64,000 nucleotides of DNA from Sthenelais limicola (lineage: Eukaryota; Annelida; Polychaeta; Phyllodocida; Sigalionidae): positions 66,430,773-66,494,772 of the forward strand of contig OW804095.1 in the NCBI GenBank assembly GCA_942159475.1, given 5' to 3'. This document shows, in pieces, positions 1 to 11,300 of the stretch (positions are counted from its first letter, which is position 1; every line of letters starts with the position of its first letter). A program made the position numbers and the translations under genes. Below the pieces are notes generated by a model. That model searched no databases and was not told the origin of the DNA. It was given only the letters and a program-made list of their open reading frames with translations.

Positions 1-2551
1 TCCATTATTCCTTTGCAAATTCTAAATTGCAATATTTATCTGAAATTATTTCCTATGACTATGATCATAATTATGCTGAAGCCTTAATACACTCCAAATC
101 TACTTGCGTTATTACTATTAACAATGAGTATCCTTTCCCATTCCAGTACCCACGTGTCTTCATCAAAGACAGTTTGTCATGCTCATGAGAATTCGGCTTA
201 TCCTTGAAAATAACGTCCAAATTTATTGAATATATCGGCGCAATAACAAAGTATAGGCGAGATAAATGCCAAACGCACAAGCCTTTTCCATAACAATATG
301 CAGCCTTGTAATGAAAGAAACTACCTTTCACTGGGTTCCAATTATGAATTAATAAGTAATTATATTACAGAGAATCCAATGTAAGAAAACATAGTTGACA
401 CCGATTCATGCATATTAACTATTATAATATATAATAATACAAAATATGAGCACGTTCATTGTATCCTGCAATGCCCTCGCCTTCGGTGATCTTTCATTAG
501 AAATAATAAATATAACAAATTCTATATCATATGCAATTATGGGTAAAATGTATCGTTTTACCGAGCCTAGTCGCTTCATATAGTACGCAACTTCCTGTGG
601 ACGTATACAACTTGAATACTATATAGCTGGTAGAAAGGAGTGTGATGCTGACTTATAAGAATTGTTATATTTCTACTGTAAAAATATATGTTTGAGGACC
701 TTCAAACAAAAATATACATTTATTGGCCTCCAGGTGGCCCCACCTGCTCTTTCTCTCAAAATATTTCGACCAGGAGAGTCGAAAGAAAAACCACCGGACT
801 ATCCTCGAATGTACTGTTCTGCTTTCCGTTCAGGTGAACACATTTCCATCCCCGTACGTATCCTGGCTTCTGACCGATGAGAACACTACAAGAGAAAAAC
901 CGTTATCAGCAGGCTAATTTGTCAATTTATCTGAAATGCTTGTTTTGATTAGGACGAGACCCATAAAATTAATTGAATGTATATAGGAGGCAGGAGTATG
1001 TAATAATGATAAACTGCTGCTACAGCAATATTAAAAAGTATACTGTTTCAAGGGATCCTTTCATATCATATATTCAGAATTATTCATAGATATCTTTTGC
1101 ACATTTAGTTTACTCCATGGATCTGGGAATGGGTAAAATAATGTACATACGAGAATCATTTTACCAAAGGAAAGTGTATGTTTGTTTTTTACTTCCACTG
1201 AAATACTCGTCCATCCTAATCCTGGTCTTTCACTAGTATTCTGCATTGTGCCCTGACACTGCAGTTAATTGCTTTTTTTACCAAGTGATGTATTTCTTTG
1301 AAGGTTAATTATTTTGGGCTAGACCTTAGGAGGTGCTTTGTTACCTCTATTTGGGTGTAGTCCTAATTAACAGAAGTTATAGAAAGTTGTTGCTATCATT
1401 CATATATATATTATCTGCTGGTAGTCCTTGTATTGATCATTTGTCCTTTTATTCTCCCCAGACCCACTTTAAATAAGCTGTTTGATCATAAGTTCTTAAA
1501 GGCTGATGAATTCCTACTGGGGAATTTCCTTGGCACCCTTTGACAAAAACTTTAATGAAAGATTGGAACACGTTGCGAATTATAAAAGTGTAAATTAAAT
1601 AGCCAATGAAGTTGTATGAGAAGAAGAACATAAGTTGGTTTTAATAACGACGAGTAAAAATGAAATAAAGATTTTAGTTTAATTAAATAAATGAAGATTA
1701 CTGAAATACACACACTCGAGACAATTGTAAAATCATCTAACTTTTTTTTTAGCGATTTACAATTTCAGAGATGAGGTGAGAGTATAGTATAGTTCCAAAA
1801 ATTTCAAAATTTATAAGACAATGTACTTACTATTGACAAATTAAAGAATATTACATTGTCAACAATATAGCTAAGACTATGAAGGGTAGATTTACGGTTG
1901 TCGTAACCCGAATCTTAAGAGAATGTTTGATTCGAGTGCAATACAAGGAAATTCTACCAACAAAAAAACTACTACTACGCAGGCTCTAAAAAAGGTGTAG
2001 AATGTTTCTTTATTAAATGCGGACTTCTTCTGTTTGTATTGATGATCCTATGAATACCTATTAGTCTACTCAATTACTATTCTCTTTTTAATAAGCTGTT
2101 TTGATCTTTTCTAGATGTATACTATCAATTTAAACATTCTATGAAGCTAGCAAGGAGTAACAATAAAATAGCCTCAAATCGATGTTGTTAGTATTGAGTC
2201 ACGAAATTCTATTTTTCTATGTTATCTTAAAAGAGTAGGCTAACCCTTTTAAAAAGTTAACACTACATCCACTTTCAAGTATCATCCTCCTAGTTAATGT
2301 CTGAAGGTGAATTTATTAAATATATTATCCAATCGGAGCCATCCATTGATCTGTTAACCGTTGACCGCCGAATTTCTCATCCTTATCTTATCTTTCTTTT
2401 ACGTTAAATGACTTAAAATAATGAGTGACTATGTTTATGTTGATGATAGGACGTAAAGATGCACGATTCTGAATTTCACATGTACCATTATATTCTGTAA
2501 CTATTTAGGAAAATTTGTATCGAAATCATTTCAAAAGCTCTCTTGCTCGTT

Positions 2552-2565
2552 TTTATTCGTTTATT
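2552..2565 (-). other. Candidate polyadenylation signals of the receptor gene
   Basis: Read on the minus strand there are two AATAAA hexamers at 2565-2560 and 2557-2552. They are the first canonical signals I found downstream of the receptor stop codon and would give a 3' UTR of about 860 nt. This is position-based inference only; AATAAA is common in AT-rich DNA. Confidence 0.25.
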
Positions 2566-2970
2566 TCAGATCCGTCCGGCAAATGAACATGCATAATTGC
2601 ATACATATTTTACTTGACTACATTTTCAAAAAATACATGCACATGATAGCTTCTATTCTCTGGCATAAGAAAAGTTTTAATAGCATGCAACTTGACATTT
2701 TTACATTTATCATTAAATATACAACCATTATGATCGTCATAAAGAAGCACATTTACATACGTATCATGCATAAATAATTGAAATGAATCTCAGCCAGTAT
2801 TGAAATTAGAGGCAATATGATAATTTGTATATAAAATGTGAGAAATGACCATTGTGATGATGAATTTAAATGGGATATAGTGCATGGTATGGTACTTCAT
2901 AAAACCATTCTATGATATGCATTCAAAGAAGTAGAGATAATTCTGTAGTGATGGGCTATTAAACAAGAAA

Positions 2971-3061
2971 CGTCATTATAGGGTCCATACGTCACTAACC
3001 AGAGACGTCAGATTTAGTACTTCCGCCACCGGTGCTAGGTGTATCCAAGGAAATGACGTCA
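2971..3061. promoter_or_regulatory. Cluster of CRE-like CGTCA motifs
   Basis: Four CGTCA motifs occur in about 90 bp (2971, 2990, 3006, 3057). The last lies in a full palindromic TGACGTCA (3054-3061), the consensus cAMP-response element bound by CREB/ATF proteins. The cluster lies 3' of the receptor coding region, so a role in that gene is unproven. Confidence 0.25.
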
Positions 3062-3420
3062 GGGTGAAAAACGACCATCAACCTTGAACTTTATCATTGA
3101 TTTAAAATTTGATTACTAGACTAGAATTAATAGAAATATGTGATGAATAAAGAACTGTAGAAACCTAACCTGTACCAGACCGATAAGTAGGGTTTCATTA
3201 ATTTCAAATTGAATTGTCGCACATTAGAACCGATGGACGGATAGTTTTCAAAATAGCATTTCTTCAAAAAGTCACTGTCTTGAATGATTAACAAATATCG
3301 TTACCCATTTACTAAATGGAATTGTTCGCAATACATTTCAAGAAAAAGTACGTACATCTTCAATAGTTCTTTCATACCAACGTGAAATAAATATCAAAAG
3401 AGGTGAAGTAATCAGACTAG

Positions 3421-4091
3421 TTAATCAGGAGAAAAATCTGGGGAAGGCGACCGTGAGAAATGTTGTTGAAGATTTTGTTTGTGTTCATTATTAGAGCGAC
3501 AATGTTGTTGGTAACGGTTGGATAAAGCTTTAAGATGATGAGTCATTGTGCTCGTGTTAAGTTTACCTGTTCTTTGAGACTGGCCATATGTACTTGCTTC
3601 TCTCCAGGCCGTCGTATTCTTCTTTGGTCCACAACAGTGGAACGCTGCCAAGAATGCATGCCGGAACTTCCGGTTCATAAAACAATAAGTTATAGGATTG
3701 CAGCAGGCTGATACATATGAGAGAAGATGGATGAAATTCATGCAAACTGGGGAACACTGTCTCCTCGCGCTGTCTTTATCCAATGTATACCACGTATTCA
3801 TCACCCAAACTGGTGTCCAACACACAAAGAATTCCACAACAACTACAAACAACATCCTAATGACACGCTTCTTTGCTGCGAGGCTTTTCTCTGTGTTTGT
3901 GTGGCGAATGTTCTGGTAGCGGTTGGTATCAAATTTTCTCCTCACGCCCGTGCTTCCCCGCCTATCATCATTTTTGTTTTGTCCATTGGTTACTACCCCA
4001 TTTCCAAAGCGACCACTGCCTCCCACTTCCTCGTCCGTGTCTCCGTCATCATCATCTCTGATATTAGTGGGATTCCGGAGCTCTCGCATTT
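3421..4091 (-). CDS. CCKR: Cholecystokinin/sulfakinin-type receptor, last coding exon (ICL3, TM6, TM7, C-tail)
   Basis: This is the terminal exon of a rhodopsin-class neuropeptide GPCR; the family couples to G proteins at the plasma membrane. It opens after a TTTTAG acceptor with two bases that finish a codon from the previous exon, and ends at TAA (3423-3421). Residues 1-70 of the exon are a hydrophilic, acidic then basic third intracellular loop. AAKKRVIRML leads into TM6 (about 77-99), with CWTP in place of the usual CWxP. TM7 carries LLSYVSACCNPITY, the NPxxY motif, followed by FMNRKFRHAF and a CC pair at 152-153, a likely palmitoylation site. AKKRVIRML and the LLSY-to-FMN block are characteristic of vertebrate CCK-A/CCK-B receptors. 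The C-tail is Ser/Thr/Gln-rich and ends SPDFSPD. The family call is strong; the choice between CCK and sulfakinin ligand is inference. Confidence 0.88.
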
Positions 4092-5357
4092 CTAAAACGA
4101 TATATTAAACAGTTCATTTATCGACAATACCCAAAGTAAATAGTTGAGTTTTACGCAGGTTATACGGTGTACCAATACATATTTTCCCACAATGTTCACA
4201 ATCATAAATCGATCGAATTATCTCAATAATTATATTGATTTCAATGAAAACCAAAATCACTTCAATCAGTTCGTTCAAATTCAAATTCAAATTCAAGAAT
4301 TCTTTATTTGCAAGTATGTTGAAATTACAAATTAGGTCGGTTCGTTCGGAAATATTGCACACGTATGTTTAACAGTAGGCACCGAAAAAATAAAGCTTCA
4401 CTCTGAATTATTACATCGAACTCTAGATAGACACATAAAAATTCCAAAAGTCTGACAGAAACCTATCAAAGAGTCACGGAGAGAGTAATTTCAACACAGA
4501 TACTGATATGGAATGTTTTCTGCAAGTTGTTTATTAGTTCTAGGGCATTGGGTGAGAGAACAAGTTCAGTGGAAGGATGTTGGTTATGCCCCCATGTACA
4601 TGTTTTGAAGTGTACACGGGTGAGGTTTGGCATTGCAAGATACCATTCCTTCCCTGATGTAGATCCCAATAGGTTCCCTGACTATTGGGGGAAATTAGTT
4701 TTTATATCCCTTGTTTACTGCCCCGTATCAATAATTAAACAGTTGATTGCTCGTCAATTCAGGAATCGCTTACCCCACTCTACCGAATTTTCGAAACGAC
4801 CGCTCTAAAACTGGTGTACCATATCAGTTTTATTATGCCAGGGCATTGCTTATCAGTGGATGTTATCCTCTGTGGGGATGGAATCAGTGCGGTTTGTGGG
4901 AAGGTATTGGGGATCTCTCCACGGAATGATCAATATAATTTAGCATTTGGTTGGGTCAGGACCCCATGTACTAGTATGAAACGAGATAAGACAAGTTATT
5001 TTGTTGAACATTTTTTATAATAGTTACTGGCGGTCACAAGATCTCTACTAAAGACCTATGATAACTTAAATACATTGTGAGCTTCAGCTTCAGCTTCAAC
5101 TCATGAGTCGAATATTGAAAAGTGAATTCCTACTGCCATATTAATTTTACATAGCAAGGTATTTAGTGTTATAATTAAATACAATGTAATTTAATAAGGT
5201 GCCTATTATATATGATTCAACTATGCCTTAACGTATTAGCCTTTAATGAAATAAAAAAGTGCATGTATTAATTGAAAATTTATAGGGATTGGATAGGTAA
5301 AAGGAAAGCTGTAAAAAGCAATAGAAAATCAAGGAGTTATAGATCATTTATATTTAC
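4092..5357 (-). other. Phase-1 intron of the receptor gene
   Basis: This 1266-bp intron is bounded by an AAG|GTAAAT donor (exon end 5358) and a TTTTAG acceptor (exon start 4091). Both flanking exons agree on phase 1. Several plus-strand open frames of 60-93 codons lie at 4527-5020 but resemble no family I know and have no splice context. Confidence 0.75.
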
Positions 5358-5561
5358 CTTGCGTACTCCGCATTTCTAATTGCATACCCTTCCACAGGGT
5401 CCTTGATATCAGTCCATAAGCTACTAGCATAAGAAGTAGAGGCAGGAGGAGTAGAACCAGGTCTAGAAATACTGTGTATGTCTTCTCAAGGGTTTCGTCT
5501 CCCCACATCTCTGCGCATTTGTGCCTGCCATCCGGCATCTTGATCAAACGTTGACAAACAC
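5358..5561 (-). CDS. CCKR: Cholecystokinin/sulfakinin-type receptor, exon with ECL2 and TM5
   Basis: This 204-bp internal exon has canonical splice sites (acceptor TTTTGCCAG before 5561, donor AAG|GTAAAT after 5358) and phase 1 at both ends, so it joins its neighbours in frame. It encodes the second extracellular loop, with a cysteine in HKCAEMW that should form the conserved disulphide to TM3. TM5 follows, with a leucine-rich core ending VAYGLISRTLWKGM. The VAYGLIS block is nearly diagnostic of CCK/gastrin receptors. Vertebrate genes usually carry TM3-TM5 in one exon; here an extra intron separates TM4 from ECL2. I see no frameshift or stop. Confidence 0.88.
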
Positions 5562-5618
5562 CTGGCAAAATAATTTTCGAAGTAGGTTGCAATTGATATT
5601 TTCTCTTAATTCACTCAG

Positions 5619-6003
5619 TGGCAGCACTGGAATGCATGGCCTGAGATATGTTCATAAGATAAAGTCAGTCTCAGTCAATACGTTTATCGGTGTTCACTAT
5701 ACACAAGTAATATATATACCAAAATCAAATCTTAACTAGTTATAATTAGAAAAATAGCATCAGTCTTTCCAAGCAGTGAAAGACTGATGCCTTTGAATAA
5801 AAGGCAGAGCCCTATAAACTAGAAAAAAGGAAGCCCACCACCTTCATCTTCAAAGATAACATTGATAAGCTTTTATGTTATCGGATTCTTTATGTGGCAA
5901 AGTACCTCTCTGCATTCTTATTGGCACCAGATGGCAATGGTTGGGCTTTTTTCATGTTATCAATACATTTTGTTCGGTGGCAGCACTGGAATGCACGGCC
6001 TGA
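5619..6003 (+). repeat. Pair of 26-bp direct repeats in the intron
   Basis: A 26-bp word beginning TGGCAGCACTGGAATGCA occurs at 5619-5644 and again at 5978-6003 with one difference (T/C). The copies are 359 bp apart, with unrelated sequence between apart from a hairpin at 5757-5790. They may be edges of a small insertion or leftovers of a dispersed repeat. Confidence 0.6.
5757..5790. repeat. Perfect 13-bp hairpin in the intron
   Basis: GCATCAGTCTTTC (5757-5769) is followed by an 8-nt spacer and its exact reverse complement (5778-5790). It lies between the two 26-bp direct repeats and may be a terminal fold of a small mobile element. No function is implied. Confidence 0.6.
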
Positions 6004-6595
6004 ACAAAAACCCAAATAGGTGATATAAAACCTTTTATGGGTGATTATTGGTGTATTGTATTTTTTTTGTAAAGAAAACTATCCATCTATTATACATTAA
6101 ATATCTCCACAGGCCAATGGGAAGGGCTTAGGCCCCTTGTCCCGTTATTTAACCCCAGGCCATGAGCACTGGTTGCATACAGATGTCATAAATTTATACT
6201 GTTTAGGTGCATCGTTTCACAAAAAGGAAACTAACGGGTAGCCATGAGGAAATCCTTTTTGATTGTAACTGTTGTCGTCCCTTCGTGTAAATTATGATAG
6301 CATACATGTAAACTATCCTTCTATTCCATGCATTAATTATTTAAACAATTGATAAAAGTTCACTCTCAGAATTGAACGAGACTGAATGGGAGAGCAACAT
6401 AGGCTTTCGCCGCCGAAATAGACTGCCGTTGCAGGTTTCTTACCAAGTGACTAATTAATATTTCAATCATTTGTCTCATTGATCTGTTCTAGTGATTTAC
6501 TGTTTGTTTGAGGCTGACTTAACTAATACTGAGTGAATTTACATTGAAAACATGAGGAAGTACTAGGAGAAAGAGTCCATGCATAAAGTACCCAC

Positions 6596-6760
6596 CTATT
6601 GGTATGGAAACTATGAAGGCTGTTAACCAGACCGCAATTATCATCTTATAACTGTGAGAGAGGGTCTGCCAGCTCCGCGACCTCAGAGGATGACATATTG
6701 CGAAGTACCGTTCCAAGGAGATGGACACCAAAGTAAAGACACTCACTCCGACGGACACGG
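6596..6760 (-). CDS. CCKR: Cholecystokinin/sulfakinin-type receptor, exon with TM3-TM4
   Basis: This 165-bp internal exon follows a strong acceptor (polypyrimidine tract ending TTTTGCAG before 6760) and ends at ATAG|GTGGGT (6596). It starts with CC, so the previous exon must supply the first base of the codon, and ends in phase 1. It encodes VSVGVSVFTLVSISLERY (TM3 and the E-R-Y form of the DRY motif), FAICHPLRSRSWQTLSHSYK (second intracellular loop) and TM4. The WQT-SH-YK block is typical of CCK receptors. The expected upstream exon with TM1-TM2, ending near the TM3 start, could not be located in the rest of the window. The gene is therefore incomplete here, or its 5' exons are distant or too diverged to recognise. 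Confidence 0.88.
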
Positions 6761-9700
6761 CTGCAAAAGAGGAAATAAAACATCAAGATACAAGATGACT
6801 TTGGCATTCTTTGTGGCTAAATAATAAGTATTAGGTCCAACGCGAAAACAGGCACTGCACTATACCAAAGACGTGACTGATTTATTTATTTAAAGCCAAA
6901 GAAGGGGTATAATGGTTTCAGTAATTTATTTCACTCTTGGTGCGTTGTCCCTATACCTTTAGCATTGTACACCTCAAGTACCTGAGGTTGCAGTGTAGAG
7001 GTTGCCGTGTACACCCAACCTGCAGTGTATGAAAAATCGCAATACGCTTGGTATTAGGGAGTATTTTCATGCAGTTTCCACCAAACGCAAAAGGGGGACA
7101 TCTAGCAATTCATATGGCAGACATATTTATGCTATACTATATAACTTTCTACCTTGTTTCACTTCTGACTTAGGTTCATGTACTTACTAGTTTATAGAAA
7201 TGAACTTCTATAGACTAGTCCTTTTGATTTTTAAAATTAGATGGCTAGCACCAGCATACTTTCAGATGAAGTTTCCCAACATATAATTCGGCTTATATAA
7301 CTAGTATGCTTCTCCACCAGATGCCTTGCAATCTGAGATGCCTGTCGAATTCATCTTATTAAAGTGACACTTAAATTGCCGCTGAGTTCCTGATTTTGGG
7401 GACATTTGCCTGAATGTTAACCATGTGCTAGATCACTATGTCAGTAACAAATATATGTGGGAGCATTAATGATTGAAATACATATATTGGAAATATTTGA
7501 GGGTTTAAAACTCCCATATTGTATTAAGCCGCCAGGACGAATCCCGCACAGACTCAGCCGTTGGACTTGCAAGGAGGAAGTACCCGACCTCTCTTATCAT
7601 AATTGGTTAAGTAATAACACCTGTTATGTATGTCCTGCCTCGCTCCTACTTGACATCCCTTCACTAGGCACTGGGAGCAGCACTCTATGGTCAAGTTACT
7701 TCTCTCTCAGATTTGAACTCCCCAATGGAATCTTTGCGACATTCTTCATTAACAGATATCACTTAATCTAAGGAATATATAGCGCGTTGGTATTCCACAC
7801 AAATGTTCTTACTTCTGCAGGTCATCGAAAACTACAAATATGTCTAAATAACATATGGTCAACATAGTGATCTTAGCCACTTTAAGCTTATTGTCGTTTT
7901 GCCTTGCTCTTTCTTTCTTTATTCAGAAGAAATGCAAGTGAACCTGACTGTCAATGTGAGGGCTGGGCGAGTTTTTGTGTGAGTGTGGTTCCGAAAAGAT
8001 AACAAAATATTTCAGGAAGGATTGCACACGCCTTGGTGCGGAAGGATCCCCCGGGCACTATGCACCCTCGAGATCCTTCCTTCACCTTGGCGTGTATGAT
8101 CCTTCCCGCCTTCACCCTTGGTGGATTCCTTCTATGTAGTGCCAACATAAAGGACTTCCTAGGGAGATTGGAACCTGTTTGACAGACTTTGTAGTGCTTT
8201 ATTGGTTTCTGCCACTATTTTGCAACTTTCGATTTCAAGATGAGAAGGCACTCTAAAAGCCCTAATAGGATTGTGCAGTTTTGAAATTACACTGCTAAGA
8301 AAGACCATGTGGTGACTTGAAAGTGGATTGGAAAGAACTCAAAGTATTAGCCAGTTCCGATGTTGGGAGTTGCTATAACAAAACGATTGATGGTAGGATT
8401 ATGAGTTTTAGACCTTATGAATAAACTATATTATTCACAAGTCTAAAATAATTCACTCTGTTCGAAACGGTTTGAATACAAGATACAATTAATGAATTGG
8501 AAAAAAAGTATGGAAAGCAATTATTATGTATTTGGTTTGAATGGAATTGCCTAGATTGCAATCGTCAAGCTTTGCAACCATCGGCCAAGTCAGTCAAGGT
8601 TTTTGTAGTTTTCACAAGATTTGAGTTGATCACTAGTGCTTATTTAAAGTTGCCTCCCCATATGGCCAATACAAATCTTGAATTTCCCTACTATCCTACT
8701 TCTTTAGATCAAATATAGTCGGCCCCACCTTGTCCCACAAGTTGTGTGTCTCTTTCATAATGTTAGAGACATTAAATGCAAGTTGAAATGTGCATATGTA
8801 CGTACACCGAATCAGATTTGGAACATGTTTGAACTAGTATACCGAATGGCCGCAATCACAAATTCAGTGCATGCAAATCAACACACGATTGAGTTGGTAC
8901 CATCGTTATTCCTTCATCTGCATATGGCACGAATGGTCGGTCGCTCCAACATGTAAAGCTAGTTGCTGATTCAAATTTAAAGTCAGATTAAGGGATAATA
9001 TCCAAGCCCTGACTAAACCCCATTCTTGAAAATTACAATCCGTATCTCAGGCCCCTTAGCGTGGTGGACACACACTAGGTGTGTCATAGCCACAGAATTA
9101 CACGCCATTTTGTCTACAACCCATTAACATTTGTCTACTATTATTGCAGTTCCACCACCACACTTGATTGTTTCAATATATTGAAAATGAAAGGGTATTG
9201 AGAACCAATATATAAAGAATCAACTGCCTAAAAGGTAATAAAACATTATTAAAAAACAATCTTTCTTGGTAAAGGGCATGTGTAGCCCGAAACGTCAGAC
9301 ACTAACACTAACACTACACACAATTCCCCAGTTTCTGTTTTCATTGTTTTGGGTTCCATTAAGTTGTATTACGTTCATAAAAGGCCTAGGCCTTTGTATA
9401 ATTGTCAATGTGATGCAGGTTCTAACCAGACAATAGACCAGTATATATAATGTAGGGAGGAGATTGCCACTCCTGTCCACCTACAGAACCTGCTAAAAAA
9501 ACAACGTCAATGTGATTAAATACATAAATGAAATATGTACCCAATAGCATGTAATATCAACTTATTTAGACGGGTGCTTTGTACATCACAATCATTATTC
9601 TGCAAGACATACATGTGCAGGAGATCATTAATCCCTGTTAAGTGTGCTGGTAGAGTATGTTGGGTTTATCATAGGCGTCTTGAGATGCACGGACGCGTAT

Positions 9701-10368
9701 GCATACGTTTTGCTACAGCTTCCTTACTCCCCATCCTCAGGATATCCCTATATCATCGGATTAATGCACCAGTAGTCGCAATGTTGCATTAGGCATTAGG
9801 GGACACTCAATTACATCTGTGTTATCTGAAGCGTGGAGTGTGTGATGTCACAGATTATAGAGCCTTGCAGCTGGGATGCTGCCTCCGGGATGAAGAAATT
9901 ACACATTATTCAGAAACTCATTGTTACCAGAATGGTGTGAAGCATATTTCATCCCACGCATTACATCTGTTTTAACACATTCCGTTAATGTATTTCTCCT
10001 CTGATGAATGGAAGGAATCAGTTGATATATTTTGGGATTGAAATTACCTACATCGTTTCCCCAGACAGAACATGCAGATTAACCATTTGTGACATACGCT
10101 TCAATTAAAAGATGATAAGATGCTGACTAAAGACACAATTCATGCCCCCGCTTGAGGAGCCCATAGGAGTTGGTGGTTTCAATTGAAGCTACTAATAGAA
10201 CCTGATACCTCATTCAGAAAAGATGGGTTCCATATATAAATATTTGTCTATCATATGAATTGCTAGATGTCCCCCTTTCGCGGTTGATGAAAAAAACACC
10301 CAAATATCAATATTGGACTCAGTGAAAGCGTAATTGGAAGTTGAAACCGGTATCAGGTTCAAACGGTA
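6761..10368. other. Non-coding, no gene recognised
   Basis: This region should hold at least part of the receptor's upstream intron. I found no exon encoding TM1/TM2. Open frames at 7457-7771 (+) and 9535-9792 (+) have no family resemblance. A degenerate hammerhead-like stem with CCCGAAACGTC is at 9261-9300. Confidence 0.4.
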
Positions 10369-11300
10369 TTGGATGGATATGCACACAAAGGAAATTTCAG
10401 CATTATAAACAAGAAGAACTCGAGAAAGCTTGACGATTTGAGGCCTATTTCGATCTCATCCCTTATATGGGGAAGGTTTTCTTTTGGTAAAGTTTCTTTA
10501 TTCAGGGAATATGTTGAGTCACGCTCACTCAGAAGAGTGTTTTTCATTGTGCCCTGACGTTTTATACATTATACATTCGGGTGCAGGTTATGAAGAAACT
10601 ATCATACGATTGAATTTACATCCAGCCAGCAACATTGCTTTCGATCAGGTAAGAGTATGCTGATACATCGTTATATGATGTTATGTCTTTTGTGTTGAGG
10701 AACAAGGACAATGGAATTCATACTATGGCTATATATTTCTTCCTGTCCAAGGCTTTTAATTCCATAAATATTGATATCTTTCATGGTACGACGTATAAAA
10801 GACTCTGCAGAATGCGACATTATGTAAATAAGAAGATTGCTGTATTAATTTATAAAACCTATGTGCATCCAATTCTATAACAAGGGAATATATTGAGTGA
10901 TCTTGCGACCCAGAAAATGTTAAAAGACTGCAGGTCCTTCAAAATAACTGTCTGCGTGTTGTATTTGGGGTTAAAATCAGAAATGCTGCATATATATGTT
11001 TAGTAATGTAGACTTGCATCTGAGCAGTTAAGATACTACCACTTTGTCACAGGAGAACTGTTATATGTTTATATTTATTCTGTGAGAGGGTAGATAGATT
11101 AGATAGAAATGATGTACCATATCAGATGAGGGACCCTGTGAGGTTAAGAGTGGGATGGCTGGGTTAAAAGAGACTATCAGGAAAAGGTTCTTTGGTAGGG
11201 TAAATATTCTGGTGAACTCCCTACCAATTGGAGTCAAGACTTAATATAATAAATTGACATTTAACAATAATATAAAGAATATTTTTTAAAACCTCTTCAC
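10369..11300 (+). pseudogene. Decayed non-LTR retrotransposon ORF2 (reverse transcriptase remnant)
   Basis: Several frames together recover collinear pieces of a LINE reverse transcriptase. LRPISISSLI (about 10440-10470) matches the xYRPIS region of motif 1. CFRSGKS (about 10640-10660) matches the xGFRxGxS region of motif 2. SKAFNSINIDIF (about 10748-10785) matches the catalytic SKAFDxVxHxIL motif, with the first Asp position not preserved. IYKTYVHPIL followed by NILSDLATQKMLKRLQVLQNNCLRVVFG (shown as separate pieces, about 10845-10980) matches the post-RT thumb/connection region. The YxDD core is missing, so there is an internal deletion between the SKAF motif and the C-terminal part, plus several frameshifts. 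It is dead. The family cannot be fixed beyond the Jockey/CR1/L2/RTE-like group. Confidence 0.65.

Larger units (their letters stand above)
1..3420. other. Non-coding flank, including probable 3' UTR of the receptor gene
   Basis: No convincing coding region is seen; the short open frames have no recognisable content and the DNA is AT-rich. The part next to 3420 is the downstream flank of the minus-strand receptor gene and should hold its 3' UTR. A cluster of CGTCA motifs lies at 2971-3061 and candidate polyadenylation signals at 2552-2565. Nothing else stands out. Confidence 0.5.
5562..6595 (-). other. Phase-1 intron of the receptor gene
   Basis: This 1034-bp intron runs from an ATAG|GTGGGT donor (exon end 6596) to a TTTTGCCAG acceptor (exon start 5561). 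It contains a short perfect hairpin (5757-5790) and two near-identical 26-bp direct repeats (5619 and 5978). I see no other coding potential. Confidence 0.75.

Noticed and set aside
2945..2980. TGATGGG followed by GAAACGTC, resembling a hammerhead core
   Set aside because: No stem II can form between the two parts, so the match is chance.
4466..5020. Overlapping open frames on both strands in the receptor intron
   Set aside because: They are mutually overlapping, have no family resemblance and lie between two confirmed in-frame exons.
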